Shown: positions 1 through 9,400 of the stretch, in pieces
How the letters are laid out: the number at the start of each line of letters is the position of its first letter
How positions within the stretch are numbered: the stretch's first letter is position 1
NCBI GenBank assembly: GCA_020059465.1
Contig: JAGVBZ010000003.1
Span: 25,698 to 89,697 of the forward strand
Origin: Brevinematales bacterium
Lineage (GTDB): Bacteria; Spirochaetota; Brevinematia; Brevinematales; GWF1-51-8
Direction: 5' to 3'
DNA length: 64,000 nt
The notes under the pieces: generated by a model
Database searches by the model: none
Told to the model about the DNA's origin: nothing
Seen by the model: only the letters and a program-made list of their open reading frames with translations
Program-made: the position numbers and the translations under genes

Positions 1-1868
1 TTAATGATTGAATTAAAAGACCCGCTCGACCAGCACCCGATAAATTTATCCTGAATATTCGTCGTAATAGACGAACTGCATTCAATCGCTCCGCCGGTCT
101 GCGAATAATTACTCATCCAGACATTATCATTCATCTTAATAAACGACTGATAGCAGTACAACCCGCCGCCGTCATAAAAAACATGGTTATTCTTAATCTG
201 ATTGCTGGCAATCGTATTGGAAGACGACCCCAGATACAACGCTCCGCCAAGGTTATATGCATAATTTCCATCGAATAGATTGTTCACAATATATCCCTTT
301 GAGAACTTGGCCGCAAAAGCCCCGCCTATCGCATTATATGAACCTGCGCCGTTATTGATAAATTCGTTCCTGACGACCTGATAACTACAACGGATGAAAT
401 ATACAGCGCAGCCAAAAAAGTCCGCGCTCATATACCCCTGATTATAATTAAACTGATTGTCCTGAATAACCAGATTGCCGCAGTTGGTGGCGATTATCGC
501 TCCTCCTCCCTTCCCATATCCGGCAGTATTAGCATTGAACGTGTTATAATGGAATTCCACGAGGTACGGGCAGTTCTTCATACCGACCGCGCCGCCGCCG
601 AAACTACCGTTCAGATAGGCTGTATTATACGCAAACGTATTCCCGTACAACACAGCGTTCGAGCAGTTATTCAAAAATACCGCGCCGCCGGATTTGGGGG
701 AATTATTGTAATAAAACATATTGCCGTAGAGATTGACAAACGATCCGATATAATGGATTGCGCCGCCGAAAGTAGAGTTATAATTATTACTGAAGGAACA
801 ATTCGTAAAGTACGGATTGGATGAATTTGTGATAAATACCCCACCGCCCTCAAGGGAATTATTAAACATGCATCCCGAAATCTGGGGATCGGACTGGAAA
901 ACAGACAAACTTCCGCCGAAGTCCGCGGAATTACTGATGAATTGAATATTGGTCATAAATACCGTCGACTGGCTGATCAGCATTCCCCCGCCGTTTTTCG
1001 CTTTACACCCGATAATATTCACATTCCGTAATGTCGCAACCGATCCCAGCACCAGAATTCCCCCGCCCCGGGTATAAAATAGATCGATAATATCGCTGGG
1101 GAAATCGTACCCCCGCACCGTAATCCCGTCGAGTAAAATGTTCTGGCATCCGATTACCGCAATACCGGTGTTCGGGTTGTTCCCTTTATCGATTACGGTC
1201 GGATATGCGGCGGTATCCCGCACGGTAAAATCGGAGTTCCATCCCCCGTAGAATGAAACATTCGTCAAATCCTCGAGCCGCATATTCACATAAAGCGTAC
1301 TGTATACATCGCCGTAGTTTCCGCCCGCAATATAAATGACGGGTATCCCCGATTTTTTATTCAGGTTTAGCGCGGCGGCAAACGATTTTACAGGCGCGCC
1401 CTTCAATGTCCCGATATTCTGATCGTCGCCCGCCTGCGAAACATAGATAATCTGTTCGTTGGACGACACGGTCACGCTGAGCATATTAGTTTTTACCATA
1501 CCCTTGCTGTTCAGGGCGATCAGGTAGATATTTTTTATTCCCATACTGCCGGGCGCGACAAATGTCAGCGAACTCCATACCGAGCGCGTATAGTCGGGAT
1601 TTAGCTTGAATTCGCCTCCCCCGAGTTCGGAAAGATTCGCCTTGACTTCGAGAATCTGTTCTTTCGATGTGGTTTTACAGTTTATTCGTATGGATTGGTT
1701 GGTTCCGGAAAGAAAAAATGTCGGATTGCAATCCGAAGTCTCGAATACAATGTCCCCCCAATCCTGCCGTATCAGCAGATCGATGTCCGACGGATGGAAC
1801 AAAATGTCCGCCAACGAACAGGAAGATAAGAATAAAAACAGGCAAATACCCGCTATCCAAGTTTTCAA
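1..1868 (-). CDS. Secreted right-handed beta-helix lipoprotein (C-terminus cut by window edge)
   Basis: An open frame runs from a TTG start at 1868 to the left edge, about 622 codons, with its end outside the window. GGAGGG at 1875-1880 lies 6 bases before the TTG, and no better start is seen. The protein begins MKTWIAGICLFLFLSSCSLA, a signal peptide with lipobox LSSC, so it is probably lipid-anchored. A short beta-sandwich-like region is followed by a GDDQNIGT motif that commonly opens DUF1565-type beta-helices. From about residue 240 onward there are many short repeats rich in Asn and Gly, of the type NxF...N.GGA, typical of parallel beta-helix coils. Such helices bind or cleave polysaccharides or act as adhesins; no catalytic residues can be assigned, so function is unknown. 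Confidence 0.8.
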   Translation of the reverse strand, partial: MKTWIAGICLFLFLSSCSLADILFHPSDIDLLIRQDWGDIVFETSDCNPTFFLSGTNQSIRINCKTTSKEQILEVKANLSELGGGEFKLNPDYTRSVWSSLTFVAPGSMGIKNIYLIALNSKGMVKTNMLSVTVSSNEQIIYVSQAGDDQNIGTLKGAPVKSFAAALNLNKKSGIPVIYIAGGNYGDVYSTLYVNMRLEDLTNVSFYGGWNSDFTVRDTAAYPTVIDKGNNPNTGIAVIGCQNILLDGITVRGYDFPSDIIDLFYTRGGGILVLGSVATLRNVNIIGCKAKNGGGMLISQSTVFMTNIQFISNSADFGGSLSVFQSDPQISGCMFNNSLEGGGVFITNSSNPYFTNCSFSNNYNSTFGGAIHYIGSFVNLYGNMFYYNNSPKSGGAVFLNNCSNAVLYGNTFAYNTAYLNGSFGGGAVGMKNCPYLVEFHYNTFNANTAGYGKGGGAIIATNCGNLVIQDNQFNYNQGYMSADFFGCAVYFIRCSYQVVRNEFINNGAGSYNAIGGAFAAKFSKGYIVNNLFDGNYAYNLGGALYLGSSSNTIASNQIKNNHVFYDGGGLYCYQSFIKMNDNVWMSNYSQTGGAIECSSSITTNIQDKFIGCWSSGSFNSII

Positions 1869-1920
1869 TGTTTACCCTCCAAAATATATTACCATATGTT
1901 AACACGATTTTCATGAAATA

Positions 1921-1943
1921 AAAATATTTCAAAGAAATATTTT
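1921..1943 (-). terminator. AT-rich hairpin after the 1943-2656 lipoprotein gene
   Basis: On the minus strand AAATATTTC and GAAATATTT pair around a TTT loop and are followed by a T-rich stretch. The hairpin begins at the stop codon of the upstream gene. It is AT-only in the stem, so termination may be weak. Confidence 0.4.
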
Positions 1944-2656
1944 TACTCGAATTTCACCTTAACCCGTACGCTGTAATGAAAGAACCCGTCCTTTAGGCTC
2001 TGTGACGGTATAGTTAAAAAATATATCTTTCCATTGCAGTCTTGGGGAAATTTCGTCCAGAACTGCCGCTTCAGTTCGGATACGACGATCTGCCGGAGGA
2101 ACTCGATATCCATGTTTCTCATTTTATCGATGAAAAACGGGCTCCATTCGCCGTCGCAGTCCCGCATCGGCAGATCGATCCCGACATTAACCGCCTCGAT
2201 ATCATGGAATTTTTCAGGTTCGGGAGATCCGTTCACATATACCTTCGCTTTAATATACATCAGTTTCCCGCCGTATAGGCCCCCTTCTCCGTACTTAACA
2301 GCGACCCAATTCGTGCCTGTAGTAACAGCAAAGCCCTCGAGATTGATTCCGTCATATCCCATTCCGGCAAAGCTGACCGCTTGGCCGTATAACGACGCCT
2401 TACAAAGCAGGGAGGAATAAAGATTTTCGCTTGTTCCTTCCTTCAGGATATAATTCTCAAGATCGAATGCTTCAGTATAGTAGAAAAGTCTCATTTTATT
2501 GGATTTCGATGAGTACATTTCTCCATGTGTCTGCCGGCCGACAATTCCTTGAGAAAACCAGATGTTTACCGCTTCGTCAAAATCAGCCGACGATTGTTTA
2601 CCTGCACATCCTGCCAGAACTAAAAGATACCCGAAGAGTAATGATACCCGCCGCAT
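1943..2656 (-). CDS. Hypothetical lipoprotein, 237 aa
   Basis: The protein starts MRRVSLLFGYLLVLAGCAG, a lipoprotein signal peptide with lipobox LAGC (Cys17). AGGGAG sits 8 bases before the ATG. The mature part has no domain I recognise; it is mixed alpha/beta with four further Cys, including one in the central motif MRDCDGEW and one near the C-terminus (DCNGK). The downstream gene on the same strand is the beta-helix lipoprotein, 75 bases away beyond a weak hairpin, so both could share a transcript. Role unknown; localisation to the periplasmic face of a membrane is the only supported inference. Confidence 0.75.
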   Translation of the reverse strand: MRRVSLLFGYLLVLAGCAGKQSSADFDEAVNIWFSQGIVGRQTHGEMYSSKSNKMRLFYYTEAFDLENYILKEGTSENLYSSLLCKASLYGQAVSFAGMGYDGINLEGFAVTTGTNWVAVKYGEGGLYGGKLMYIKAKVYVNGSPEPEKFHDIEAVNVGIDLPMRDCDGEWSPFFIDKMRNMDIEFLRQIVVSELKRQFWTKFPQDCNGKIYFLTIPSQSLKDGFFHYSVRVKVKFE

Positions 2657-2865
2657 GATTTATCTCCCTAAATCAGCTTAGCATAAATTTGTTGTTTCCA
2701 CAATAAAAAATTTAATTCGGGCTACCCGTAAAAAAATTCCGATTCCTTCCGAAAATATTATAGGGCGATTCAACTAACGGGCATCCTATCGAAATACGAA
2801 TGAGCACACCGATCGCCGGCAATCAGGTAAACAGGCTACTATCATAACGCAAACCGGAGGGGAAT

Positions 2866-3777
2866 ATGAGCGAAATCGATTTTATCGATATCTTTCCCGA
2901 AACTAAACATAACGATCAACCCGCTAAGAAAGAGACATTCTCGAATTACGGTTTCGACGAGTCCGACGCCGGCCAGGGCGAACGGATAAAAATCAGCGAT
3001 TATAAACATAACAGCGCGTTCCATCACAGGGGCGGAAACGCCTATATGCAGGAACCTGCCGCGCACGAGGCTAATTACGCGCCGGTCAAACCCCAGAAAA
3101 AAGCTCTCAACCTGACGGACGAGAAAATTGTATGGGCGGGCGCGATCTTCGTTTTTTTCGGCGTATTTATTTTCCTCATCGGCTACTGGCTCGGCAAGAC
3201 TACTATTAAAAACGTCAATCTTTCCAGTTCGGAATATATCACCCAGATGGACGAGAAAATCCATGCCCAGCAGATGGAAGGGCAGTATGTCAAGCAGAAC
3301 ACTCCCGGCGCGTCCGCTCAGGATTCGATGACCCCTATTATTCCGCAGGTTACCGCGCCTCCGGTCGGTGTGAACGATACTGTAAAAAAGGAAACGGTTA
3401 CCCCTCCTTCAATCGACGAGGTCAAGAAACCCACAGTCCAGAAGGCGGAAGTCAAGCCTATCGATAAGCCCACGCAGGATACCCCGGCGGTCAAGCCGAA
3501 GGAAACCCCTGCCGTAAAACCTGCGGCCGATAATGTTGCCGGGAATTTTACGATTCAGGTATCGGCGCATACTTCGCTCGATAAGGCGCGTGTGATCGAG
3601 AACGAGCTGCGGAATATGGGATATCAGGCATATATCGTAGAAAGTATAGTCAACGGAATCCGTTACTACCGGGTGAGAATAGGAAAATTTACCGATAAAA
3701 ACAGTGCGTCGGATGTACTCTCGAAACTGAAACAGACGCCCATCGGAAAGGATTGTTATATTATCAATATGAATTAG
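2866..3777 (+). CDS. Single-pass membrane protein with C-terminal SPOR domain
   Basis: The 303-residue protein has a cytoplasmic, acidic N-terminal region of about 85 residues, one membrane segment at about 88-110 (WAGAIFVFFGVFIFLIGYWLG), and a long Pro/Lys/Thr-rich linker (about 150-225). A SPOR domain follows at about 227-300, with the typical FTIQVSAHTSLDKA opening and YRVRIGKF core. SPOR domains bind denuded glycan strands of septal peptidoglycan, so a role at division sites, as for FtsN or DedD, is the family expectation. The length and topology fit that class. GGAGGGG precedes the ATG. It stands alone, closed by a strong terminator. Confidence 0.85.
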   Translation: MSEIDFIDIFPETKHNDQPAKKETFSNYGFDESDAGQGERIKISDYKHNSAFHHRGGNAYMQEPAAHEANYAPVKPQKKALNLTDEKIVWAGAIFVFFGVFIFLIGYWLGKTTIKNVNLSSSEYITQMDEKIHAQQMEGQYVKQNTPGASAQDSMTPIIPQVTAPPVGVNDTVKKETVTPPSIDEVKKPTVQKAEVKPIDKPTQDTPAVKPKETPAVKPAADNVAGNFTIQVSAHTSLDKARVIENELRNMGYQAYIVESIVNGIRYYRVRIGKFTDKNSASDVLSKLKQTPIGKDCYIINMN

Positions 3778-3834
3778 GGGATAGGACGACAACACAGTAT
3801 AACCACGATGACCCTCTAAATAAATTAATAACGG

Positions 3835-3862
3835 AAAGGCGCAGGCGCAGCGCCTTTTTTTT
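3835..3862 (+). terminator. Rho-independent terminator of the SPOR gene
   Basis: AAAGGCGC (3835-3842) pairs with GCGCCTTT (3850-3857) around a 7-base loop, followed by a run of T to 3862. It lies between convergent genes; in the minus direction the T run is too short for a strong terminator. Confidence 0.85.
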
Positions 3863-3883
3863 ATTTTCGGACTAACCCCGCAT

Positions 3884-4534
3884 TTACTCTTTTCGGATAA
3901 TGAAGCTCAGAAGATTAATCTCGTTTTCCATATACCCCATATCGACCAGTTCGTCGCGGGATTTCCCCTCGCGCAGGAGCGCTTTCAGGCGTTCGCTGCG
4001 GGACAACGGTTCGGGTTCCGGCTCGGCCTTCTTTTTTTTCGGCGCCGGTTCCTTCACGATTTCCGGTTTTTTCTCGGCAATCGGGGGTGCCTTCTGGGGC
4101 TCGGGTTTCTTTATCTCACGGACAGGTTTCGCCTCTTCCTTCGGTTCTTCACGGCGGCTTCGAATCTCTACCCGGTCTTCCGCAATCTCCGCGGGGGCGG
4201 TTATCATGCGCTCGCGCTGCGGTTGGACTTCGGGCGCTTTCCCGACTATTTTTTCCACCAATATGGGACGGTTCACCCGTGCGACCTGCTCGTCAAGCTG
4301 CGCCATTTTCTGGTTCGCCTTCTGCAGAGAGGTGTTGAGCTTCTCGATCCGGTCCTCGATCAGGTTGATATTCCGTTCGGCGACACGGTTGAACTCCGCG
4401 ATCAGCGCACCCATTTCTTCGCGGGCTTCTTTAGTGATCAGGTCGTCTTTTATCTGTGCGATCTTCCGGTTGGTAATAATAAAAAAATACAATCCCACTC
4501 CGAAGATGACTATGGAAACTAGAATCGGCCCCAT
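3884..4534 (-). CDS. Membrane-anchored coiled-coil protein with degenerate C-terminal HTH (DUF6115-like)
   Basis: The 216-residue protein has an N-terminal membrane helix (about 2-20), a coiled coil (about 25-90), a Pro/Glu/Lys-rich linker (about 100-175), and a C-terminal helical motif, LKALLREGKSRDELVDMGYM, that resembles the truncated helix-turn-helix of DUF6115/SwrB-type proteins. In other bacteria this architecture is found near motility and cell-envelope genes, and SwrB assists flagellar assembly. Here it faces the SPOR gene convergently and is not in a flagellar operon, so no role is assigned. The same layout on a far larger scale occurs in the protein at 58677-62471. Confidence 0.75.
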   Translation of the reverse strand: MGPILVSIVIFGVGLYFFIITNRKIAQIKDDLITKEAREEMGALIAEFNRVAERNINLIEDRIEKLNTSLQKANQKMAQLDEQVARVNRPILVEKIVGKAPEVQPQRERMITAPAEIAEDRVEIRSRREEPKEEAKPVREIKKPEPQKAPPIAEKKPEIVKEPAPKKKKAEPEPEPLSRSERLKALLREGKSRDELVDMGYMENEINLLSFIIRKE

Positions 4535-4656
4535 TTTTCCTCCCGAGAATATTATAACGGAGACTCAAAACTAAATCAAACTGCCGCGCCCACGCATCGG
4601 GTTGCGGTTTTTTCGTAATTATGTTAATATAATAAAATTTTCTGGAGGAAGTGAAT

Positions 4657-5979
4657 ATGAGGGTGCTTCACACATTGTGTTTATTGCTGATCATGGCAGG
4701 TTCTATTTCCGCTTTGGATGTAAAATTCGACGGCGATTTCCGGACACGTTTCTACTCCTTTATCAATAAGGATATGGATTTTACCCGCAACGCCGATTAC
4801 TGGTCGGTCGATTCCCGGCTGCGTCTGGGTATCGAACTGGAAGTTACCCCGACTTTCACAGTGTACTATAAACTCGAAGTCGGTAACCTTCCATGGGGCG
4901 AACTCGCGGTCGGCGGAGGATTAGGCGCCGATAAATGGAATCTCGAAACCAAGAATATGTATTTGGATTATAAGGATGTATTCTGGCACGGGAAATTGGG
5001 GATTTTCGGTTTCAAGACCCCGCTCGGATCGGAACTTGACGACGACTTGATGGGATTGAAGATCACGTTTACTCAGCCTATATTCGAGATAGATGTCATG
5101 GTCTCTAAGCTCTTTAACGGTACGAACAACTCCATCTCCAATGTGAACGACGATAACGATTATTTCGAGGTCGAGAGCTGGACCGATACGTATCTGTACT
5201 TTGTCAACGGACAGATCAAGCTCGCCCCGATAAACGCGCAGGTCTATTTCATGCGTGTCGTCGACGACCGTTTCGCCTTTAAGTATTCGCTGAACTGGAT
5301 CGGCACCTACGATACGTTGAAAATCGATCCCCTCAAGATAGACCTCGGTTTCTCATATAATATGGGCACGGTCGATAACCTCGGGACAACCATCGGAGTT
5401 TCGGCGTTCCACCTGTACGGGAAAGCCGAATTCGAGTTCTTCAATTTCCTGAAAATTTTCGCACGTGTTAATATGACGACCGGGAACGATACAAACCAGA
5501 ACGGGATCGAGCAGTATCAAGTCGTGGGCAATCACGGAAACTTCAAGTCCGATCTGGGTATCCTGTTCGGGGGCGGCCCGTTCAGCCAGCAGTCTTATTT
5601 CGATTACCGCGTCGTTTCGGCCGATTCCCGTAAGAACCTGACCCGGGGCGCGATCCGCTTCGACGATCCCGGACTGTTCGTGATCGAATTCGGCGCAGAG
5701 GCGAATATCAAAGATATCGGGTTACAGTCGAAGTTTGTCGCCGGTATCGCCCAGACCACTGTCGCGGTCGGTACAAATAATGCAACCCTGCTCGGTATCG
5801 AATTCGATCTGCATAACCGTTTCAAGCTTGATAAGAATGTATATTTCTTCCTGAGCGGCGCGATCCTGATACCCGGCACCGCCCTTACCCCTGTGTATAA
5901 TATGAACCATTCGACTATCAACCTCGGCACAGATATGGCGTTCAAGGTCGACGGCAAAATCGAGATCGAGTTCAAGTAA
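4657..5979 (+). CDS. Porin-like outer-membrane beta-barrel protein, 440 aa
   Basis: The start was set at ATG 4657 rather than the in-frame GTG at 4651, because GGAGGA at 4644-4649 lies 7 bases from the ATG but only 1 from the GTG. A signal peptide (MRVLHTLCLLLIMAGSISA, cleavage near ALD) precedes alternating hydrophobic/polar strands such as FDGDFRTRFYSF and FTVYYKLEVG. The length and the final strand ending in F-K fit a 16-18-strand barrel that acts as a porin or passive channel. No specific substrate can be read. The gene is monocistronic with a good terminator; a TATAAT at 4628-4633 may be its -10 box, but no well-spaced -35 is visible. Confidence 0.75.
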   Translation: MRVLHTLCLLLIMAGSISALDVKFDGDFRTRFYSFINKDMDFTRNADYWSVDSRLRLGIELEVTPTFTVYYKLEVGNLPWGELAVGGGLGADKWNLETKNMYLDYKDVFWHGKLGIFGFKTPLGSELDDDLMGLKITFTQPIFEIDVMVSKLFNGTNNSISNVNDDNDYFEVESWTDTYLYFVNGQIKLAPINAQVYFMRVVDDRFAFKYSLNWIGTYDTLKIDPLKIDLGFSYNMGTVDNLGTTIGVSAFHLYGKAEFEFFNFLKIFARVNMTTGNDTNQNGIEQYQVVGNHGNFKSDLGILFGGGPFSQQSYFDYRVVSADSRKNLTRGAIRFDDPGLFVIEFGAEANIKDIGLQSKFVAGIAQTTVAVGTNNATLLGIEFDLHNRFKLDKNVYFFLSGAILIPGTALTPVYNMNHSTINLGTDMAFKVDGKIEIEFK

Positions 5980-6030
5980 CTTCCCGGTACATTCGCACCG
6001 AATAAAAGTAACAATTCAGGTATACAACCG

Positions 6031-6058
6031 GCCCCGTCGATATGACGGGGCTTTATTT
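6031..6058 (+). terminator. Terminator of the porin-like gene
   Basis: GCCCCGTC (6031-6038) and GACGGGGC (6044-6051) form an 8-bp GC-rich stem with a GATAT loop, followed by TTTATTT. Confidence 0.85.
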
Positions 6059-6143
6059 ATCGGTCATTATTCTCTCTTCGCCCTCTCACCCATCCTGTGA
6101 AAATTCCGATAATTTCTATAGTACTATCCATCAGGAGACTTCT

Positions 6144-6335
6144 ATGAAACACTGTCCGCTTATCCAACGCGACTGCCTCGGGAAACGCTGCGTATTCCAG
6201 CGGGTATCCGAACTAAACTCCAGCACCCCCGCACCCACCGCCGATACCTGCGCGTTCCTGCACGAATGGGTCATGGGGCGTTTTACCCGTCAGGTAAAAA
6301 ATATAAAATCCCCCGAACTCGCCATCGGAGCGTAA
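6144..6335 (+). CDS. Small Cys-rich protein, 63 aa
   Basis: ATG 6144 is preceded by AGGAGA at the right distance, so this start is preferred over an upstream in-frame ATG at 6042 that lies inside the preceding terminator. The N-terminal half has four Cys in the pattern CPLIQRDCLGKRC...CAF, reminiscent of short bacterial proteins that may bind a metal or an iron-sulfur cluster. It has no signal peptide. The neighbours do not suggest a partner. Coding status is likely but the function is unknown. Confidence 0.55.
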   Translation: MKHCPLIQRDCLGKRCVFQRVSELNSSTPAPTADTCAFLHEWVMGRFTRQVKNIKSPELAIGA

Positions 6336-6402
6336 ATTTTCAAACTCTTTTCCTGATATCTCCCGCTTTCTCCGCAAAATACTGTTTATATTCATCCAAC
6401 AT

Positions 6403-6430
6403 TTGACTTTCTATAGATTTCTTTTATAAT
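6403..6430 (+). promoter_or_regulatory. Sigma-70 type promoter of the 1351-residue surface protein gene
   Basis: TTGACT (6403-6408) and a perfect TATAAT (6425-6430) are 16 bases apart. Transcription would begin near 6437, just before the palindrome at 6443-6456. Confidence 0.75.
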
Positions 6431-6442
6431 ATTCGCCGAAAA

Positions 6443-6456
6443 TGTAAGCGCTTACA
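6443..6456 (+). promoter_or_regulatory. LacI-family (cre-like) operator palindrome
   Basis: TGTAAGCGCTTACA is a perfect 14-bp palindrome with the central CG and flanking TGTAA/TTACA typical of LacI/CcpA-family operators. It lies at about +7 to +20 of the predicted transcript, so a bound repressor would block initiation. The regulator gene itself is not in this window. Confidence 0.7.
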
Positions 6457-6476
6457 GCTTATTTACGGAGGATATT

Positions 6477-9400
6477 ATGAAAAAATGGTTCTGGGGCATT
6501 ATTTTATTCTTATCCGCCCCGCTCGCGGCGTTCCCCGCCGCGGGTTCTGTTCCCCTTTTCTCACCGTCCATCGACGGGTTTAAGGATACCGGATGGGGGA
6601 GCACTCCGACCGCATCCAGCGCGAATTTCCGGGCTCTGACTATCTCGGCAAATTCCGCGTTCCATGTGCAGAACGCCTGTCAGGACGTATATGTCACCGA
6701 CGACCCGCAGTACTTATACATCGGTTACTTCTATAACGGCGATGTGCTTAATAACGGCGGCAACGCTTCGTCGCGTATCATCTTCGGGTTCATCACCAAT
6801 TCCGGCGGCACAACAGGCGGCCCGTTCGACCCATGGGAGAACGGCACTACTTACGGCTCCGCCAACAAGCCCGACTTTCTGCTCCGGCAGTGGACCGAAG
6901 CCCCCTACGACGAACGGATGGAATTCGGCGGCGCATTGGGTTACAGTTCGCTCACCAAGGGGGTATCCGAGTTCCTGAACTGGAACGGTTCCTCATGGGT
7001 CGGCGCGGGATCGGTCGTCCACTTCGAGCGTCTGACAAAAATATCCAATAACATGAAGGTCTATTTTTACAAACCCGCCGGATGGGCGGGAGTTCCGCGT
7101 ATCCATTACTGGAACGGCGATTTCGGCGCATCGGACTGGGCGACACGTCCGTATATGACCCCCGAAGGAGGAAACCTTTATTCCTACACCTTCAGCGGGT
7201 ACGGCACTACGATGCTGATGTTCTCGGATACAAATAAGACCCAGTTTACCGCAGACCTCACCCGCACCGGAAGCGGGACATACAGTAATACCGCGTGGCT
7301 TACCGGGGATGTGAACCTCTCCACGTACGCGAACAACTGGGCTGAGATAAAGATACCGTTATCTGCGCTCGGCCTCGTGACCGGGGGTACGGTCAAGGTG
7401 TTCATGTACTACCGCCCGGATATGAGCAAGGCCGGATTCTCCGACTCGGTACCGTTCGACCCGAACGCTTCCGCCGACGGCACTACCGCGGCGACCCTCA
7501 ACTCCAATTTTACCTATATCATCCGCTCGGACAATATCAAGCCCGTGCTCTCGCAGTTCTCGCCCGCGCAGTTCACCAATAACCAGAACCGGAACGTCAA
7601 CATCTCGTTTCGCGTGGTCGACAACGTCAACTTCTCATCGACGAATATTAATGTTATTATAGAAGGGAGCGACGCGATCAAAGCCGGCGTATTCCAGCCG
7701 GGCTTTACCGGATCGATCGTACCGAATTCATCGAAAGACTACACGGTCACTATCAATCCCGATCAGGACTTTGTATACGAGCAGAAAGTGGATATCGAAG
7801 TCACAGTCAGCGACGCCGCGGCGAACGTCCTCCAGACGGGATACTACTTCTTTGTCAAGGCCGACACGACCGCGCCGACTTACTCGTCGCTCAACCCCCT
7901 GCCCGGCGCGGCAGGCGTAGCGCGCAGTACCACAATCTTCTTCAACGTCAACGACGACGATCAGGTCAAGCTGAGTTCCATACTTGCGGCCGTAAACGGT
8001 ACCGTCGTGCTGTCGAATAACTATAAGGCCAACGCGTCCAGCCAGCTTATCCCCACCGGGAACGGGTATAATGTCACTATCGTCCCGGTCTCGTATTTCA
8101 GCTTCGGGCAGACCGTTACAGTAAGCCTGACCGCGAAGGATAACAAGGGCAACACGAAGGTAACGAATTACTCATTTACGATAACCCCCGACGATATCAA
8201 ACCGACTCTCGTCAACGGGAGTCCGGCAATCGGCGCGAACAACCAGCTTCCGGGTGTGAACGTGAGCTTCCAGCTCGACGACAACATACAGGTCGCGCTC
8301 GCGCAGATACAGGCAAAGATCGGCGGGACGAACGCAATCGTCAACGGCGTGCTTCAGGCCGGCTACGGCGGGAGTATCACCGTGAACGGCAGCGGATACA
8401 ATGTGCTGATCAACCCGAATACGGACTTTAATTATAGCCAGGCCGTCAACGTCTGGACTCAGTTCAAGGACAATCAGGGCAATACAACGACGACAAACTG
8501 GGGATTCACCGTGAAGGCGGACGATATCGCCCCCGGCATTTCGAACCGCTCGCCGGCCCCTGCGGCAGTCAACCAGCTCCGTTCGGTCAACATCCTTTTC
8601 GATGTGTATGATAACGTCGGAATCAACCCGTCCACCCTGAATGTGACGGTCAACGGCCAGAACGCAATTATCGGGGGCGTTTCCCAGTCCGGTTACGGCG
8701 GAAGCATCACCCCATACACGAGGGGATATCACGTGATGATTAATCCGGACACCGATTTTAATTACGACCAGACCGTGTCGGTGCAGGTAAACGTGCAGGA
8801 CAGTCAGGGCAACCCGTTATCGACATCCTACAGCTTCAGCATTAAGGCCGACGACGTCAAACCGACTATCAGCGGGCTGAACCCCGCGTCCGGCGCGACG
8901 GGTGTGGATATTACTAAAATGCTGGCGCTTAACGTACAGGACGACAGTTCTGTCGTCAATTCCAGCGTGATCGTGAAAATCAACGGGGCGCTCGCCCTAT
9001 CCAACGGGTCGTTCTACGCGCCCTATAACGACACTCTTTCGTCGATGAGCGGCGCGGCGGGCGCGGTCTCGCTTGTTATCGATAAGACGGGATATTGGAC
9101 ATACGAGAGCGTGAATACGGTCAATGTTATCGCGAAAGACCCGCGCGGGAACACCCTGAATACTAATTATTCCTTCACGATAAAATCCGACGATATCGCG
9201 CCGTTCCTGACCAATATCGCCCCGGCAACCGCGGGCGCGCCGAAATCCTCCGATACGAATATCACGCTCGATATCGCGGATAACGTAGGCGTCCCGAAGA
9301 GCAGTATCTATATCTATATAAAAACCAACAGCGGCGCGAGTCCCGCTATGACCGCATACACCAACGGTTCGCAGCAGCCGGGATTCACGGTCTCCGACAA

